The position numbers and the translations under genes were made by a program. Positions 13,536 through 20,770 of a stretch of DNA of 20,770 nt are shown here, piece by piece. Under the pieces are notes generated by a model, which saw only the letters and a list, made by a program, of their open reading frames with translations, searched no databases and had not been told where the DNA came from. Each line of letters starts with the position of its first letter. The stretch's first letter is position 1. Source of the DNA: DATGKK01 sp035294725 (GTDB lineage Bacteria; Actinomycetota; Acidimicrobiia; Acidimicrobiales; Bog-793); the NCBI GenBank assembly GCA_035294725.1, contig DATGKK010000005.1:1-20770 (forward strand), written 5' to 3'.

Positions 13536-15038
13536 GTGACGAGCCGCCCGGTCATCGCCGTGGTCGGCCTTGGCCCCGCCGGCCCCGAGCATCTCACGCA
13601 ACAGGCCGCCGAGCTCATCGACTCTGCCGGGGTCGTCGCGCTGCGCACGGCGAGGCACCCCGCCGCCGCCGCAGTGCTGGAGCGGCGTCCCGACGCGAGC
13701 ACCTTCGACGGCGAGTACGAGCAGGGCGAGAGCTTCGAGCAGGTCTACGAGGCGATCGTGGGGGCCCTGCTCTCGACAGCACGTGCTGCGGGCCGGCTCA
13801 CCCCGGCCACGGTCTGCTACGCCGTACCTGGCTCGCCGTCGGTCGCCGAGCGAACCGTGGAGCTGCTTCGGGAGCGGGCACCGGCGGCCGGCGTCGACCT
13901 CGCCGTCGTGCCGGCGGTCTCCTACCTCGACCTCGCCTGGGACCGCCTCCGGATCGACCCGGTCGCCGGCGGCGTGCGGATCCTCGACGCCGGCGGCTTC
14001 GCCGGAGCCGTGGGCGAGGCGGCCGGCCCGCTCCTGCTCGCCCAGACCTGGTCGCGCCAGGTTCTCTCCGACGTAAAGCTCGGGATCGAGGAGCCCGCGG
14101 CCGGCCAGCGGGCCGTGCTCCTCCACCACCTCGGTCTACCCGACGAGGTGGTGGCCGAGGTCGCATGGTCCGAGCTCGACCGGACGCTCGAGCCCGACCA
14201 CCTCACGTCGGTCTTCGTGCCCGTGCTGCCGCCGGCCCCGGCGGCCGCCGTCGCCTCCCTCGCCGGCACCGTCGCCACGCTGCGCCAGCGCTGCCCCTGG
14301 GATCGGGCCCAGACCCACCGGACGCTCCTGCGCCACCTGCTCGAGGAGTCCTACGAGGCGATCGAAGCGATCGAGGCCCTCGGCGACGACCCCTCTCGCG
14401 CCCCGGCCACCGTGGTGGCCCACGCCGAGGAGGAGCTCGGCGATCTCCTGTGCCAGGTGATCTTCCACGCCACGCTCGGCGCCGAGGAGGGCCTCTTTGC
14501 GCTCGACGGGATCGCGCGGCGCCTCGAGGGCAAGCTCGTCGCGCGCCACCCGCACGTGTTCGGCTCCGTCCATGCGGAGACTGCGGACGACGTCGTGCGG
14601 AACTGGGAGCGCGCAAAGGACGAGGAGAAGGGGCGCTGCCACCTCCTCGACGGCATCCCGTCCGCCATGCCCGCGCTGGCGAGGGCAGAGAAGATCGAAC
14701 GGAAGCTCGCCAGCGTCGGGCTCGGCTGGGACGAGTCGGGGAGCGGGCCGCGCGAGCTCGCCGCGCTCGTCACCTCCCGTCTCGACAGGGTCCGGCTCGA
14801 CGAGGGCGGGCCCGGCGCCGAGGAGGCGGCGGGCGACCTGCTCGTGGCGCTCGCGCGTTACCTGGCCGGCCGCCGGCTCGATCCCGAGGCCGCCCTTCGC
14901 CGCGCCCTTGGCCGCCTGGGTGAACGGGTGAGGCTGCTCGAGACCTCGGCGGCGGCAGAGGGCGTCTCGCTTGACGAGTGGGTCTCCCGCCAGTCGGCAC
15001 CACCACCCGTCCACGAGCCGCAGCCGCCACTTTGCTAA
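13536..15038 (+). CDS. mazG: Tetrapyrrole-methylase-like/MazG nucleotide pyrophosphohydrolase fusion (YabN type)
   Basis: The protein has 500 residues. Residues 1-230 look like a tetrapyrrole (corrin/porphyrin) methylase: VVGLGPAGPEHLT (9-21), YAVPGSPSVAE (95-105) and VVPAVSYLDLAW (124-135). Residues 245-365 are a MazG NTP pyrophosphohydrolase domain with CPWD (253-256), the metal-binding EESYE (270-274) and EEELGD (298-303). A second MazG repeat (about 370-475, from LDGIPSAMPALARAEKIE) keeps EEAAGD (429-434) but has lost the E-E-x-x-E helix. MazG hydrolyses (d)NTPs to NMP and pyrophosphate, cleaning the nucleotide pool; the methylase part has no proven role in YabN-type fusions. The GTG start has GAGGAG 7 bases upstream. 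The stop TAA (15036-15038) lies close to eno. Confidence 0.92.
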   Translation: MTSRPVIAVVGLGPAGPEHLTQQAAELIDSAGVVALRTARHPAAAAVLERRPDASTFDGEYEQGESFEQVYEAIVGALLSTARAAGRLTPATVCYAVPGSPSVAERTVELLRERAPAAGVDLAVVPAVSYLDLAWDRLRIDPVAGGVRILDAGGFAGAVGEAAGPLLLAQTWSRQVLSDVKLGIEEPAAGQRAVLLHHLGLPDEVVAEVAWSELDRTLEPDHLTSVFVPVLPPAPAAAVASLAGTVATLRQRCPWDRAQTHRTLLRHLLEESYEAIEAIEALGDDPSRAPATVVAHAEEELGDLLCQVIFHATLGAEEGLFALDGIARRLEGKLVARHPHVFGSVHAETADDVVRNWERAKDEEKGRCHLLDGIPSAMPALARAEKIERKLASVGLGWDESGSGPRELAALVTSRLDRVRLDEGGPGAEEAAGDLLVALARYLAGRRLDPEAALRRALGRLGERVRLLETSAAAEGVSLDEWVSRQSAPPPVHEPQPPLC

Positions 15039-15041
15039 CTT
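15036..15041 (+). promoter_or_regulatory. Possible -10 box (TAACTT) for eno
   Basis: TAACTT overlaps the mazG stop in an unusually A+T-rich patch (15031-15056). Initiation near 15048 would give a leader of about 22 bases carrying AGGAG at 15058-15062, seven bases before the eno TTG start. No -35 match is visible. The AGGAG could equally serve a transcript reading through from mazG. Confidence 0.35.
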
Positions 15042-15069
15042 CGTTCACACTTTCAACAGGAGCAACTGC

Positions 15070-16380
15070 TTGACCCCGATCCGCCAGCTGCAGGCACGCG
15101 AGGTGCTCGACTCGAGGGGCAACCCCACGATCGAGGTCTCCTGCGTCCTCTCGTCGGGCGCCGAGGGGACCGCCATCGTGCCGTCTGGCGCGTCGACGGG
15201 CAGCTTCGAGGCGGTCGAGCTGCGCGACGGGGGAGCGCGCTACGGGGGCAAGGGGGTCCTCCGGGCGGTCGACAACGTCACCGGACGGCTGAACGAGCTG
15301 CTGTGCGGGATGGACCCACGGGATCAGCGGGCCATCGACGACGCCATGGTCGACCTCGACGGGACGCCCGACAAGGCGGCGCTCGGTGCCAACGCCATCC
15401 TCGGCACCTCGCTCGCCGTGGCCCGGGCCGCCGCCGCAGAGGTGGGGCTTCCCTTGTGGCGCTACGTCGGTGGCGTGGACGCCCACGTCCTGCCGGTCCC
15501 GATGATGAACGTCCTCAACGGCGGGGTCCACGCCGACAACAACGTGGACTTCCAGGAGTTCATGATCGTGCCGGTCGGCGCGAGCAGCTTCTCGGAGGCG
15601 CTGCGCTGGGGGGCGGAGACCTACCACGCCCTGCGCGGCCTGCTGCATGACCGCGGGCTGTCGACCGCGGTCGGCGACGAAGGAGGCTTCGCCCCTGACC
15701 TGCGCACGAACGAGGAGGCGCTGCGGGTGCTCGTCGAGGCCATCGAGGCCGCTGGCCGCACGCCGGGCGACGAGATCGCTCTCGCACTTGACCCGGCGAC
15801 GACGGAGCTGTTCGCAGAGGGGGCGTACCGGCTCGAGGGGGAGGACCGCACCCTGTCTGCCGAGGAGCTCACCGAGTACTGGGTCGACGTCGTCACGCGC
15901 TACCCCGTCGTCTCGATCGAGGACGGGATGGCCGAGGAGGACTGGGAGGGCTGGTCCGCCCTCACGCGGGCGCTCGGCGACCGGGTGCAGCTCGTCGGGG
16001 ACGACCTGTTCGTGACGAACGTCGAGCGGTTGGAGCGGGGCATCTCCTCCGGGGTTGCCAACGCGGTGCTCGTCAAGGTCAACCAGATCGGCACGCTCAC
16101 CGAGACCCTTGCCACGGTGAGGACGGCGGAGCGCCACTCCTACCGTGCCGTCATGTCGCACCGCTCCGGAGAGAGCGAGGACACGACGATTGCCGACCTC
16201 GCGGTCGCCACGAATTGCGGTCAGATCAAGACCGGCGCACCCGCCCGCTCGGAGCGGGTCGCCAAGTACAACCAGCTGCTCCGGATCGAGCAGCAGCTCG
16301 GCGCCACGGCCCGGTACCCCGGCATCGCCGCCTTCGCCTGCCGCCGGGCGCCCGCCGCCCTCGAGCGGGAGGGGAACTGA
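15070..16380 (+). CDS. eno: Enolase (phosphopyruvate hydratase)
   Basis: This 436-residue enzyme converts 2-phosphoglycerate to phosphoenolpyruvate in glycolysis and gluconeogenesis; it is cytosolic and Mg-dependent. Signature parts are AREVLDSRGNPTIEV (9-23), PSGASTG (38-44), GGVHADNN (151-158), Glu163, GDEGGFAP with Glu204, the Mg ligands Asp241, Glu284 and Asp311, catalytic Lys336 in LVKVNQIGT, and SHRSGE (363-368). The length is normal for bacterial enolases (about 420-435). The TTG start at 15070 is chosen because it gives the typical N-terminus and has AGGAG seven bases upstream; the frame is open 33 codons further upstream but overlaps mazG. It lies directly before a DivIC/FtsB gene, as in many actinobacteria. 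Confidence 0.98.
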   Translation: MTPIRQLQAREVLDSRGNPTIEVSCVLSSGAEGTAIVPSGASTGSFEAVELRDGGARYGGKGVLRAVDNVTGRLNELLCGMDPRDQRAIDDAMVDLDGTPDKAALGANAILGTSLAVARAAAAEVGLPLWRYVGGVDAHVLPVPMMNVLNGGVHADNNVDFQEFMIVPVGASSFSEALRWGAETYHALRGLLHDRGLSTAVGDEGGFAPDLRTNEEALRVLVEAIEAAGRTPGDEIALALDPATTELFAEGAYRLEGEDRTLSAEELTEYWVDVVTRYPVVSIEDGMAEEDWEGWSALTRALGDRVQLVGDDLFVTNVERLERGISSGVANAVLVKVNQIGTLTETLATVRTAERHSYRAVMSHRSGESEDTTIADLAVATNCGQIKTGAPARSERVAKYNQLLRIEQQLGATARYPGIAAFACRRAPAALEREGN

Positions 16381-16383
16381 CCC

Positions 16384-16854
16384 GTGCTCACCCGCGCCCG
16401 CGTCGCCCTGCTCGCCTCCGTCGTGCTCGCCAGCCTGCTGCTCGTGCTCGAGGTCCCCCTCGGCCAGCTGACCGGCGCCCGCTCGGCCGCCGCCGCCACG
16501 GCGGCCGAGCTGTCGAAGGTGCAGCGCGAGAACGAGGTGCTCGCCCGGCAGATCGACGGGCTCGAGCACGGCCCGATGATCGAGGAGATCGCCCACGAGG
16601 AGTTCGGGCTCGTCGGAAGAGACCAGCGCTCGGTCGTGGTCATGCCCGGCGGCACCGGCACGGCCCGGGTCCACGGCGGCTCGACCGCGCCGGGAGGAGG
16701 CCTTGGCACCGCCCCGCTCGGGTCGAGCGAGATCCCGCCCTCCGATCTCGTCCCCTCCGACGCCGCCGTCGTGCCGGCTGGCAGCCAGTCCCACCCGCAG
16801 AGCTTCTGGCAGCGGTTCCTTGACCGGCTGGAGTTCTGGAAGGGATCGGTCTGA
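16384..16854 (+). CDS. Septum formation initiator, FtsB/DivIC family
   Basis: This 156-residue, single-pass membrane protein has a short N-terminus, one membrane helix (about residues 6-24) and a heptad-like helix (about 37-62, AELSKVQRENEVLARQIDGLE). The conserved end of the DivIC domain follows (MIEEIAHEEFGLV, 65-77, then V-V-V-M-P). Members bind FtsL and FtsQ in the divisome at the septum. A Gly/Ser/Pro-rich low-complexity stretch and a C-terminal amphipathic segment with WQRFLDRLEFW extend it beyond the minimal domain. The GTG start lies three bases after the eno stop, so the two genes are probably cotranscribed and translation coupled. The eno-divIC neighbourhood supports the call. Confidence 0.88.
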   Translation: MLTRARVALLASVVLASLLLVLEVPLGQLTGARSAAAATAAELSKVQRENEVLARQIDGLEHGPMIEEIAHEEFGLVGRDQRSVVVMPGGTGTARVHGGSTAPGGGLGTAPLGSSEIPPSDLVPSDAAVVPAGSQSHPQSFWQRFLDRLEFWKGSV

Positions 16855-16863
16855 GCCCTCCGT

Positions 16864-16869
16864 TACTGT
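16864..16869 (+). promoter_or_regulatory. Probable -10 box (TACTGT) of the molybdenum hydroxylase operon
   Basis: TACTGT ends seven bases before the ATG at 16877, so the transcript would begin at or within a base or two of the start codon. It lies in the 22-base gap after the FtsB/DivIC gene. The intervening GAGGCG is too close to the ATG for a standard Shine-Dalgarno. Confidence 0.5.
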
Positions 16870-16876
16870 CGAGGCG

Positions 16877-19192
16877 ATGAGCATCCTCGGCAACCGCGTG
16901 CTGCGCCGCGAGGACCCGAAGTTCCTCACCGTGGGCGGGACCTACGTCGGCGATCTCCGCCTGCCCGGCGCCCTCCACCTCGCGTTCGTCCGCTCGACGC
17001 TCGCCCACGCCCTCCTCACCTCGATCGACACGACGGACGCCGAGGCCGCCCCCGGGGTCGTTGCGGTCTACACCAACGCCGGGCTCGGCCTCGATCCGAT
17101 GCGGCCGATGGGCTTTCTGAACCAGTCGATGGTCCGTCCCCTCCTTGCCGAGGGCCGGGTGCGGTACGTCGGCGAGCCGGTCGCGGTGGTCGCCGCCGAG
17201 TCGCCCGAGGCCGCCGCGGATGCCGCCGAGCTCGTCGCCGTCGGCTATGACCCGCTCCCGGTCGTCGTGGACCCGGAGGAGGCGCTCTCCTCCGAGACGA
17301 TCTTGTTCCCGGAGGCGGGCACGAACGTCTGCTTCGAGCTCTCCTTCGGCGAGGACCCGGCCCTGTTCGAGGGCTGCGAGGCCGTGGTCTCAGCGCGGAT
17401 CGTGAACCAGCGGCTCGCGCCCTGCCCGCTCGAGGTCCGCTCGGCTGCAGCGGAGCTCGTCGACGGCCGGCTCCGCTTCTACGCCTCGACCCAGGGGCCC
17501 CACGACGTCCGCTCGACCCTCGCCCGCCATCTGGGGCTCGAAGAGTCGGAGGTCCACGTCGTCGCGCCCGACGTCGGAGGAGGGTTCGGCGCGAAGGGTC
17601 TCGTCTACCCCGAGGAGATCGTGGTCGCGGAGCTCGCGCGCCGGCTGCGGCGCCCGGTGCGCTGGACCGAGACCCGCTCGGAGTCGATGCTCGGCCTCGG
17701 TCACGGTCGAGCCCAGGTGCAGGAGGTGACGATCGGCGGGAGCCGCGACGGCACCATCTCCGCCTACCGGCTCCGCATCCTCCAGGAGTCGGGCGCCTAC
17801 GCGGGCGAAGGGGCGGTGCTCCCCTTCCTCACCCGCCAGATGGCCTCCGGCGTCTACGCCATCGCAAAGGTCGAGTGCTCGAGCCGCTCCGTGGTCACGA
17901 ACACCCTCCCGACGGTGGCCTACCGGGGCGCCGGGCGGCCCGAGGCGACCGCGGCCATCGAACGGGCGGTCGACCTGTTCGCGGGCGAGATCGGGATGGA
18001 CCCCGCCGAGGTGCGGCGGAGGAACTACATCCGGGCGGACCAGTTCCCCTTCACGACCGCGGTTGGGACCGAGTACGACTCGGGCGACTACGAGCGGGCT
18101 CTCGACCTTGCGCTCGATGCGGCGAGTTATGCGGAGCTCCGGGCCGAGCAGGCGCGGCGCCGGGCGACCCCGGGCGACGACGGGCGGCCTGCCCGCCAGC
18201 TCGGCATCGGCATCTCCAGCTACGTCGAGATCACCGCCCCGCTGGCCGGGGGCGAGTTCGGGTCGGTCGAGGTCCGCCCGGACGGCACCGTGCGGGTCCG
18301 GACCGGTACCTCGCCGCACGGCCAGGGCCACGTCACGGCCTGGTCGATGATCGTCGCCGAGCAGCTCGGGGTGCCCCTCGAGGCCATCGAGGTGGTCCAC
18401 GGCGACACCGACCTCGTCCCCCGCGGCGGCGGGACGGGCGGCTCCCGCTCCCTCCAGCTCGGCGGGAGTGCCGTCAACGAGGCGGCCATCGCCGTCGTCG
18501 AGCGAGCCCGCTCGCTTGCGGCCGACCTCCTGGAAGCGGCGCCGGAGGACGTGGTGCTGGACAGGGCCGAGGGGCGCTTCCACGTCGCCGGGACGCCGGC
18601 GATCGGCACCTCCTGGGGCGAGCTGGCGGCTGCCTGCCTCGAGCGGGAGGGGAGCCCCCTCGAGGCGACCTCCGACTTCGAGTTCCCAGGCTCCACCTTC
18701 CCCTTCGGCACGCACGTCTCGGTCGTCGAGGTGGACACCGAGACGGGAGCGGTTGAGCTGGTGCGGCACGTCTCGGTCGACGACGCCGGCCGGATCCTGA
18801 ACCCGCTCCTCGCCGGCGGCCAGATCCACGGCGGCATCGCCCAGGGCGCCGCCCAGGCCCTCCTCGAGGAGTTCGTCTACGACGGCGAGGGGAACCCCCT
18901 CACTGCGAACCTGGCCGACTACTCCTTCGTGTCGGCTTGCGAGCTGCCGAGCTTCGAGTGGTCCTTCACCGAGACCCCGACGCCGAAGAACGCGCTCGGC
19001 GTGAAGGGCATCGGAGAGGCCGGCACGATCGGCTCGACTCCTGCGGTCCACAACGCGGTCTGCGACGCCCTCTCGCACCTCGGCGTCCGCCACCTCGACA
19101 TGCCGGCGACGCCGGTCCGGGTGTGGGAGGCGATCTCCGCCTCGAGGCCGCCCGGGACCACTACGGCTCCGATCCGCACAGATGGAGGGTGA
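16877..19192 (+). CDS. Molybdopterin-binding large subunit of a xanthine dehydrogenase/form II CODH-like hydroxylase
   Basis: This 771-residue catalytic subunit belongs to the molybdenum hydroxylase family. The N-terminal a/b hammerhead domain (about 20-125) starts LGNRVLRREDPKFLTVGG. The molybdopterin domains carry VVAPDVGGGFGAKG (about 229-242), GTSPHGQGH and GGGTGGSRS, and GVKGIGEAGTIGSTPA with the catalytic Glu714. The active-site loop is AYRGAGR (348-354). Form I carbon monoxide dehydrogenases have AYxCSFR, whose Cys carries the Cu, so this is the form II type, whose substrates are mostly unproven (purines, aldehydes or N-heterocycles are possible). I therefore do not use coxL. The ATG at 16877 is chosen for the typical N-terminus. 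The FeS subunit follows after two bases. Confidence 0.93.
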   Translation: MSILGNRVLRREDPKFLTVGGTYVGDLRLPGALHLAFVRSTLAHALLTSIDTTDAEAAPGVVAVYTNAGLGLDPMRPMGFLNQSMVRPLLAEGRVRYVGEPVAVVAAESPEAAADAAELVAVGYDPLPVVVDPEEALSSETILFPEAGTNVCFELSFGEDPALFEGCEAVVSARIVNQRLAPCPLEVRSAAAELVDGRLRFYASTQGPHDVRSTLARHLGLEESEVHVVAPDVGGGFGAKGLVYPEEIVVAELARRLRRPVRWTETRSESMLGLGHGRAQVQEVTIGGSRDGTISAYRLRILQESGAYAGEGAVLPFLTRQMASGVYAIAKVECSSRSVVTNTLPTVAYRGAGRPEATAAIERAVDLFAGEIGMDPAEVRRRNYIRADQFPFTTAVGTEYDSGDYERALDLALDAASYAELRAEQARRRATPGDDGRPARQLGIGISSYVEITAPLAGGEFGSVEVRPDGTVRVRTGTSPHGQGHVTAWSMIVAEQLGVPLEAIEVVHGDTDLVPRGGGTGGSRSLQLGGSAVNEAAIAVVERARSLAADLLEAAPEDVVLDRAEGRFHVAGTPAIGTSWGELAAACLEREGSPLEATSDFEFPGSTFPFGTHVSVVEVDTETGAVELVRHVSVDDAGRILNPLLAGGQIHGGIAQGAAQALLEEFVYDGEGNPLTANLADYSFVSACELPSFEWSFTETPTPKNALGVKGIGEAGTIGSTPAVHNAVCDALSHLGVRHLDMPATPVRVWEAISASRPPGTTTAPIRTDGG

Positions 19193-19194
19193 CG

Positions 19195-19728
19195 ATGCAC
19201 GTCGAGATCACCGTGAACGGCCGCCCCGTTGGGGCCGAGATCGAGCCGAGAACCCTGCTCGTCCAGTTCATCCGGGAGATCGCCGGCCTGACCGGGACGA
19301 ACATCGGGTGTGACACGACCTCCTGCGGCGCGTGCACCGTGCTGCTCGAGGGTCAGTCGGTGAAGTCCTGCACGGTCCTAGCGGCGCAGGTCGACGGGGC
19401 ATCGGTCACCACGATCGAGGGGCTCGCCCCTCTGGCCGGCGACGGCTCGGCCCCGGGGGCGACCGCCGCCATGCACCCGGTGCAACGGGCCTTCCACGAG
19501 CACCACGGCCTGCAGTGCGGCTACTGCACGCCGGGAATGGTCCTCGCCGTGACGTCGCTCATCGCCGAAGCCGAGCCGGGCAGCCTCGACGAGGCTGCGA
19601 TCCGGCTCGGTCTCGAGGGGAACCTCTGCCGCTGCACCGGGTACCACAACATCGTCGCGGCTGCCCTCGCCGCCGCGCGCGAGGCCGGTGTGGCTGCAGC
19701 AGCGTCCGGCTCCGAGGCGGCGCCGTGA
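19195..19728 (+). CDS. [2Fe-2S] small subunit of the molybdenum hydroxylase
   Basis: This 177-residue protein carries two [2Fe-2S] clusters that pass electrons from the Mo site to FAD. The plant-ferredoxin-type N-terminal domain has Cys39, Cys44, Cys47 and Cys59 (GCDTTSCGAC and SC). The C-terminal helical domain has Cys108, Cys111, Cys145 and Cys147 (CGYCTPGM and LCRCTGYHNI). All eight ligands are present and the spacing matches CoxS/XdhC-type small subunits. The ATG at 19195 has GGAGGG at 19184-19189. It begins two bases after the large-subunit stop, and its own stop overlaps the next gene as GTGA (19725-19728). An Ala-rich tail follows the last cluster. Confidence 0.95.
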   Translation: MHVEITVNGRPVGAEIEPRTLLVQFIREIAGLTGTNIGCDTTSCGACTVLLEGQSVKSCTVLAAQVDGASVTTIEGLAPLAGDGSAPGATAAMHPVQRAFHEHHGLQCGYCTPGMVLAVTSLIAEAEPGSLDEAAIRLGLEGNLCRCTGYHNIVAAALAAAREAGVAAAASGSEAAP

Positions 19729-20606
19729 TCCCCGCCGGATTCGAGTACGAGCGCGCCGACTCCCTCGAGCAGGCGGTGACCCTCCTCGCCGAGCACGGCG
19801 ACGAGGCCAAGCTGCTCGCCGGCGGCCACTCGCTCCTCCCGCTCATGAAGCTCCGGCTCGCGACCCCGGCCCTCCTCGTCGACGTGGGCAGGCTCGATGA
19901 GCTCCGCTTCGTGCGCGACGAGGGCGAGGCGATCGCGGTCGGGGCGCTCACGAGCCACCACGACCTGTCCCGCAACGGGCTGCTGCGACGCCAGCTGCCG
20001 GCACTGGCGCACGTCGCCGGGCAGATCGGCGATCCCCAGGTGCGTCACCGTGGGACGATCGGAGGGTCGCTCGCCCATGGCGACCCCGCTGCCGACCTGC
20101 CGGCCCTCGTGCTCGCGCTCGGCGGCACGATGGTGGCTACCGGGCCGAGGGGCCGCAGGGAGATCCCGGCCTCGGAGTTCCACCTCGGCTTCCTCGAGAC
20201 GGTGCTCGAACCGGACGAGGTGCTCGTCGAGGTCCGCCTGCCGAAGGACCGCTCCGGCGCCGCCGGCTTCGGCTTCGAGAAGCTGACCAAGCGGGCCCAG
20301 GACTGGGCGATCGTGGCGGCGGTCGCCGTCCGGCGGGACGACACCCCGGGCGGTGCCGGCGTCGCCCTCGTCAACATGGCCGCCGTGCCGGTGCGTGCGG
20401 CCTCGGTCGAAGCGGCGCTGGCGGAGGGCGCGAGCGTGGCCGAGGCGGCCGAGCTCGCCGACGCCGATGCAGATCCGCCCGCCGACGTCAACGGATCGGT
20501 CGAGTACCGGCGCCACCTCGCCCGGGTGCTCGTGCGGAGGGCGCTCACGACGGCCTTCGGCGGGGATGGGCCCGGCGGGAGCAACGGGAAAGGGGTCGAT
20601 TCGTGA
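19725..20606 (+). CDS. FAD-binding medium subunit of the molybdenum hydroxylase
   Basis: This 293-residue protein is the FAD subunit (CoxM type) that receives electrons from the FeS subunit and passes them to an acceptor. The FAD motifs are AGGHSLLP (32-39) and TIGGSLAHGDPAADLP (111-126), the two signatures of the family. The C-terminal CO-dehydrogenase flavoprotein domain covers about 180-280 (EKLTKRAQDWAIVAAV). The GTG start at 19725 overlaps the preceding stop as GTGA; the frame is open further upstream, but that would overlap the FeS gene. Its own stop overlaps the XdhC/CoxI start in the same way, so three genes in a row are translationally coupled. Confidence 0.95.
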   Translation: MIPAGFEYERADSLEQAVTLLAEHGDEAKLLAGGHSLLPLMKLRLATPALLVDVGRLDELRFVRDEGEAIAVGALTSHHDLSRNGLLRRQLPALAHVAGQIGDPQVRHRGTIGGSLAHGDPAADLPALVLALGGTMVATGPRGRREIPASEFHLGFLETVLEPDEVLVEVRLPKDRSGAAGFGFEKLTKRAQDWAIVAAVAVRRDDTPGGAGVALVNMAAVPVRAASVEAALAEGASVAEAAELADADADPPADVNGSVEYRRHLARVLVRRALTTAFGGDGPGGSNGKGVDS

Positions 20607-20770
20607 AGGAGATCATCGCCGAGGTCGACCGCTGGCTCGCCGCCGGCGAGCGGGTCGCGCTCGCTCGGGTGGTCGGGGTGGAGGGGTCGGGCCCGCGCGA
20701 GCCCGGCGCCGCCATGGCGGTCTCGGCCTCCGGCGAGGTGGCGGGCTCGGTCTCGGGCGGCTGCGTCGAG
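20603..20770 (+). CDS. XdhC/CoxI family maturation factor, 5-prime part
   Basis: Fifty-six residues are visible before the right edge. They match the N-terminal XdhC/CoxI domain: W-L-A-A-G-E-R-V-A-L-A-R-V-V, then GSGPREPGAAM (29-39) and SVSGGCVE (49-56). Members load or insert the molybdenum cofactor (sulfuration or delivery) into the large subunit, which fits a position right after the three structural genes. The GTG start overlaps the FAD-subunit stop (20604-20606). Whether it is an XdhC or a fusion with other Cox accessory domains cannot be seen here. Confidence 0.85.
   Translation, partial: MKEIIAEVDRWLAAGERVALARVVGVEGSGPREPGAAMAVSASGEVAGSVSGGCVE

Noticed and set aside
9930..14129. Two very long minus-strand frames (9930-11621 and 11739-14129) across mfd, the lipoprotein gene and mazG
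   Set aside because: They are antisense to genes with clear catalytic motifs; low stop frequency in high-G+C antisense frames explains them.
14770..19093. Minus-strand open frames of about 570-720 codons (14770-16929 and 17390-19093)
   Set aside because: Antisense to mazG, eno, the divisome gene and the Mo-subunit gene, with no motifs of their own.
16877..19192. Genuine aerobic CO dehydrogenase CoxL
   Set aside because: The active-site loop is AYRGAGR and lacks the Cys that binds Cu in form I enzymes.

Overview
This window is very G+C-rich DNA from an actinobacterium, most likely of the Acidimicrobiia type. The reasons are the G/C-ending codon use, frequent GTG and TTG starts, 4-base GTGA gene overlaps, and the order glmU-prs-rplY-pth-mfd, then a SurA-like lipoprotein, a tetrapyrrole-methylase/MazG fusion, eno and a DivIC/FtsB protein. 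The class assignment is an inference from gene order and protein style. No tRNA, rRNA, CRISPR array, insertion sequence or phage gene was seen, and there is no gene-free stretch longer than about 150 bases.

Layout. (1) 1-1595, plus strand: the tail of a probable DUF3089 protein, then a membrane-anchored surface protein with seven cysteine-pair repeats. (2) 1613-4918, minus strand: a probable operon of acyl-CoA dehydrogenase, class I methyltransferase and M20 metallopeptidase. (3) 5048-12185, plus strand: the cell-wall, nucleotide and translation block glmU-like, prs, rplY, pth and mfd. (4) 12273-16854, plus strand: SurA-like lipoprotein, methylase/MazG fusion, enolase and divisome protein. 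(5) 16877 to the right edge, plus strand: a molybdenum hydroxylase operon of form II CoxL type (large, FeS and FAD subunits) followed by the start of an XdhC/CoxI maturation factor.

How the genes work together. Block 3 is housekeeping: UDP-sugar synthesis, PRPP synthesis, ribosomal protein bL25, peptidyl-tRNA recycling and transcription-coupled repair. Block 4 covers envelope protein handling, nucleotide-pool cleaning, glycolysis and division. Block 5 builds one three-subunit enzyme, with electrons passing from the Mo site through two [2Fe-2S] clusters to FAD.

The most notable points are these. The GlmU-like protein ends early, lacks most of the acetyltransferase domain, and has changed residues in the sugar pocket. 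An eight-codon reading frame with a good Shine-Dalgarno sequence overlaps the glmU start. The peptidyl-tRNA hydrolase frame has no ATG, GTG or TTG codon upstream of its essential residues. Three transcription units (acyl-CoA dehydrogenase, SurA-like lipoprotein, CoxL) have a TANNNT box 7-9 bases before the start codon, which suggests leaderless transcripts. The seven-repeat Cys-pair protein is probably an exported beta-propeller. I did not find a convincing new defence or mobile system.
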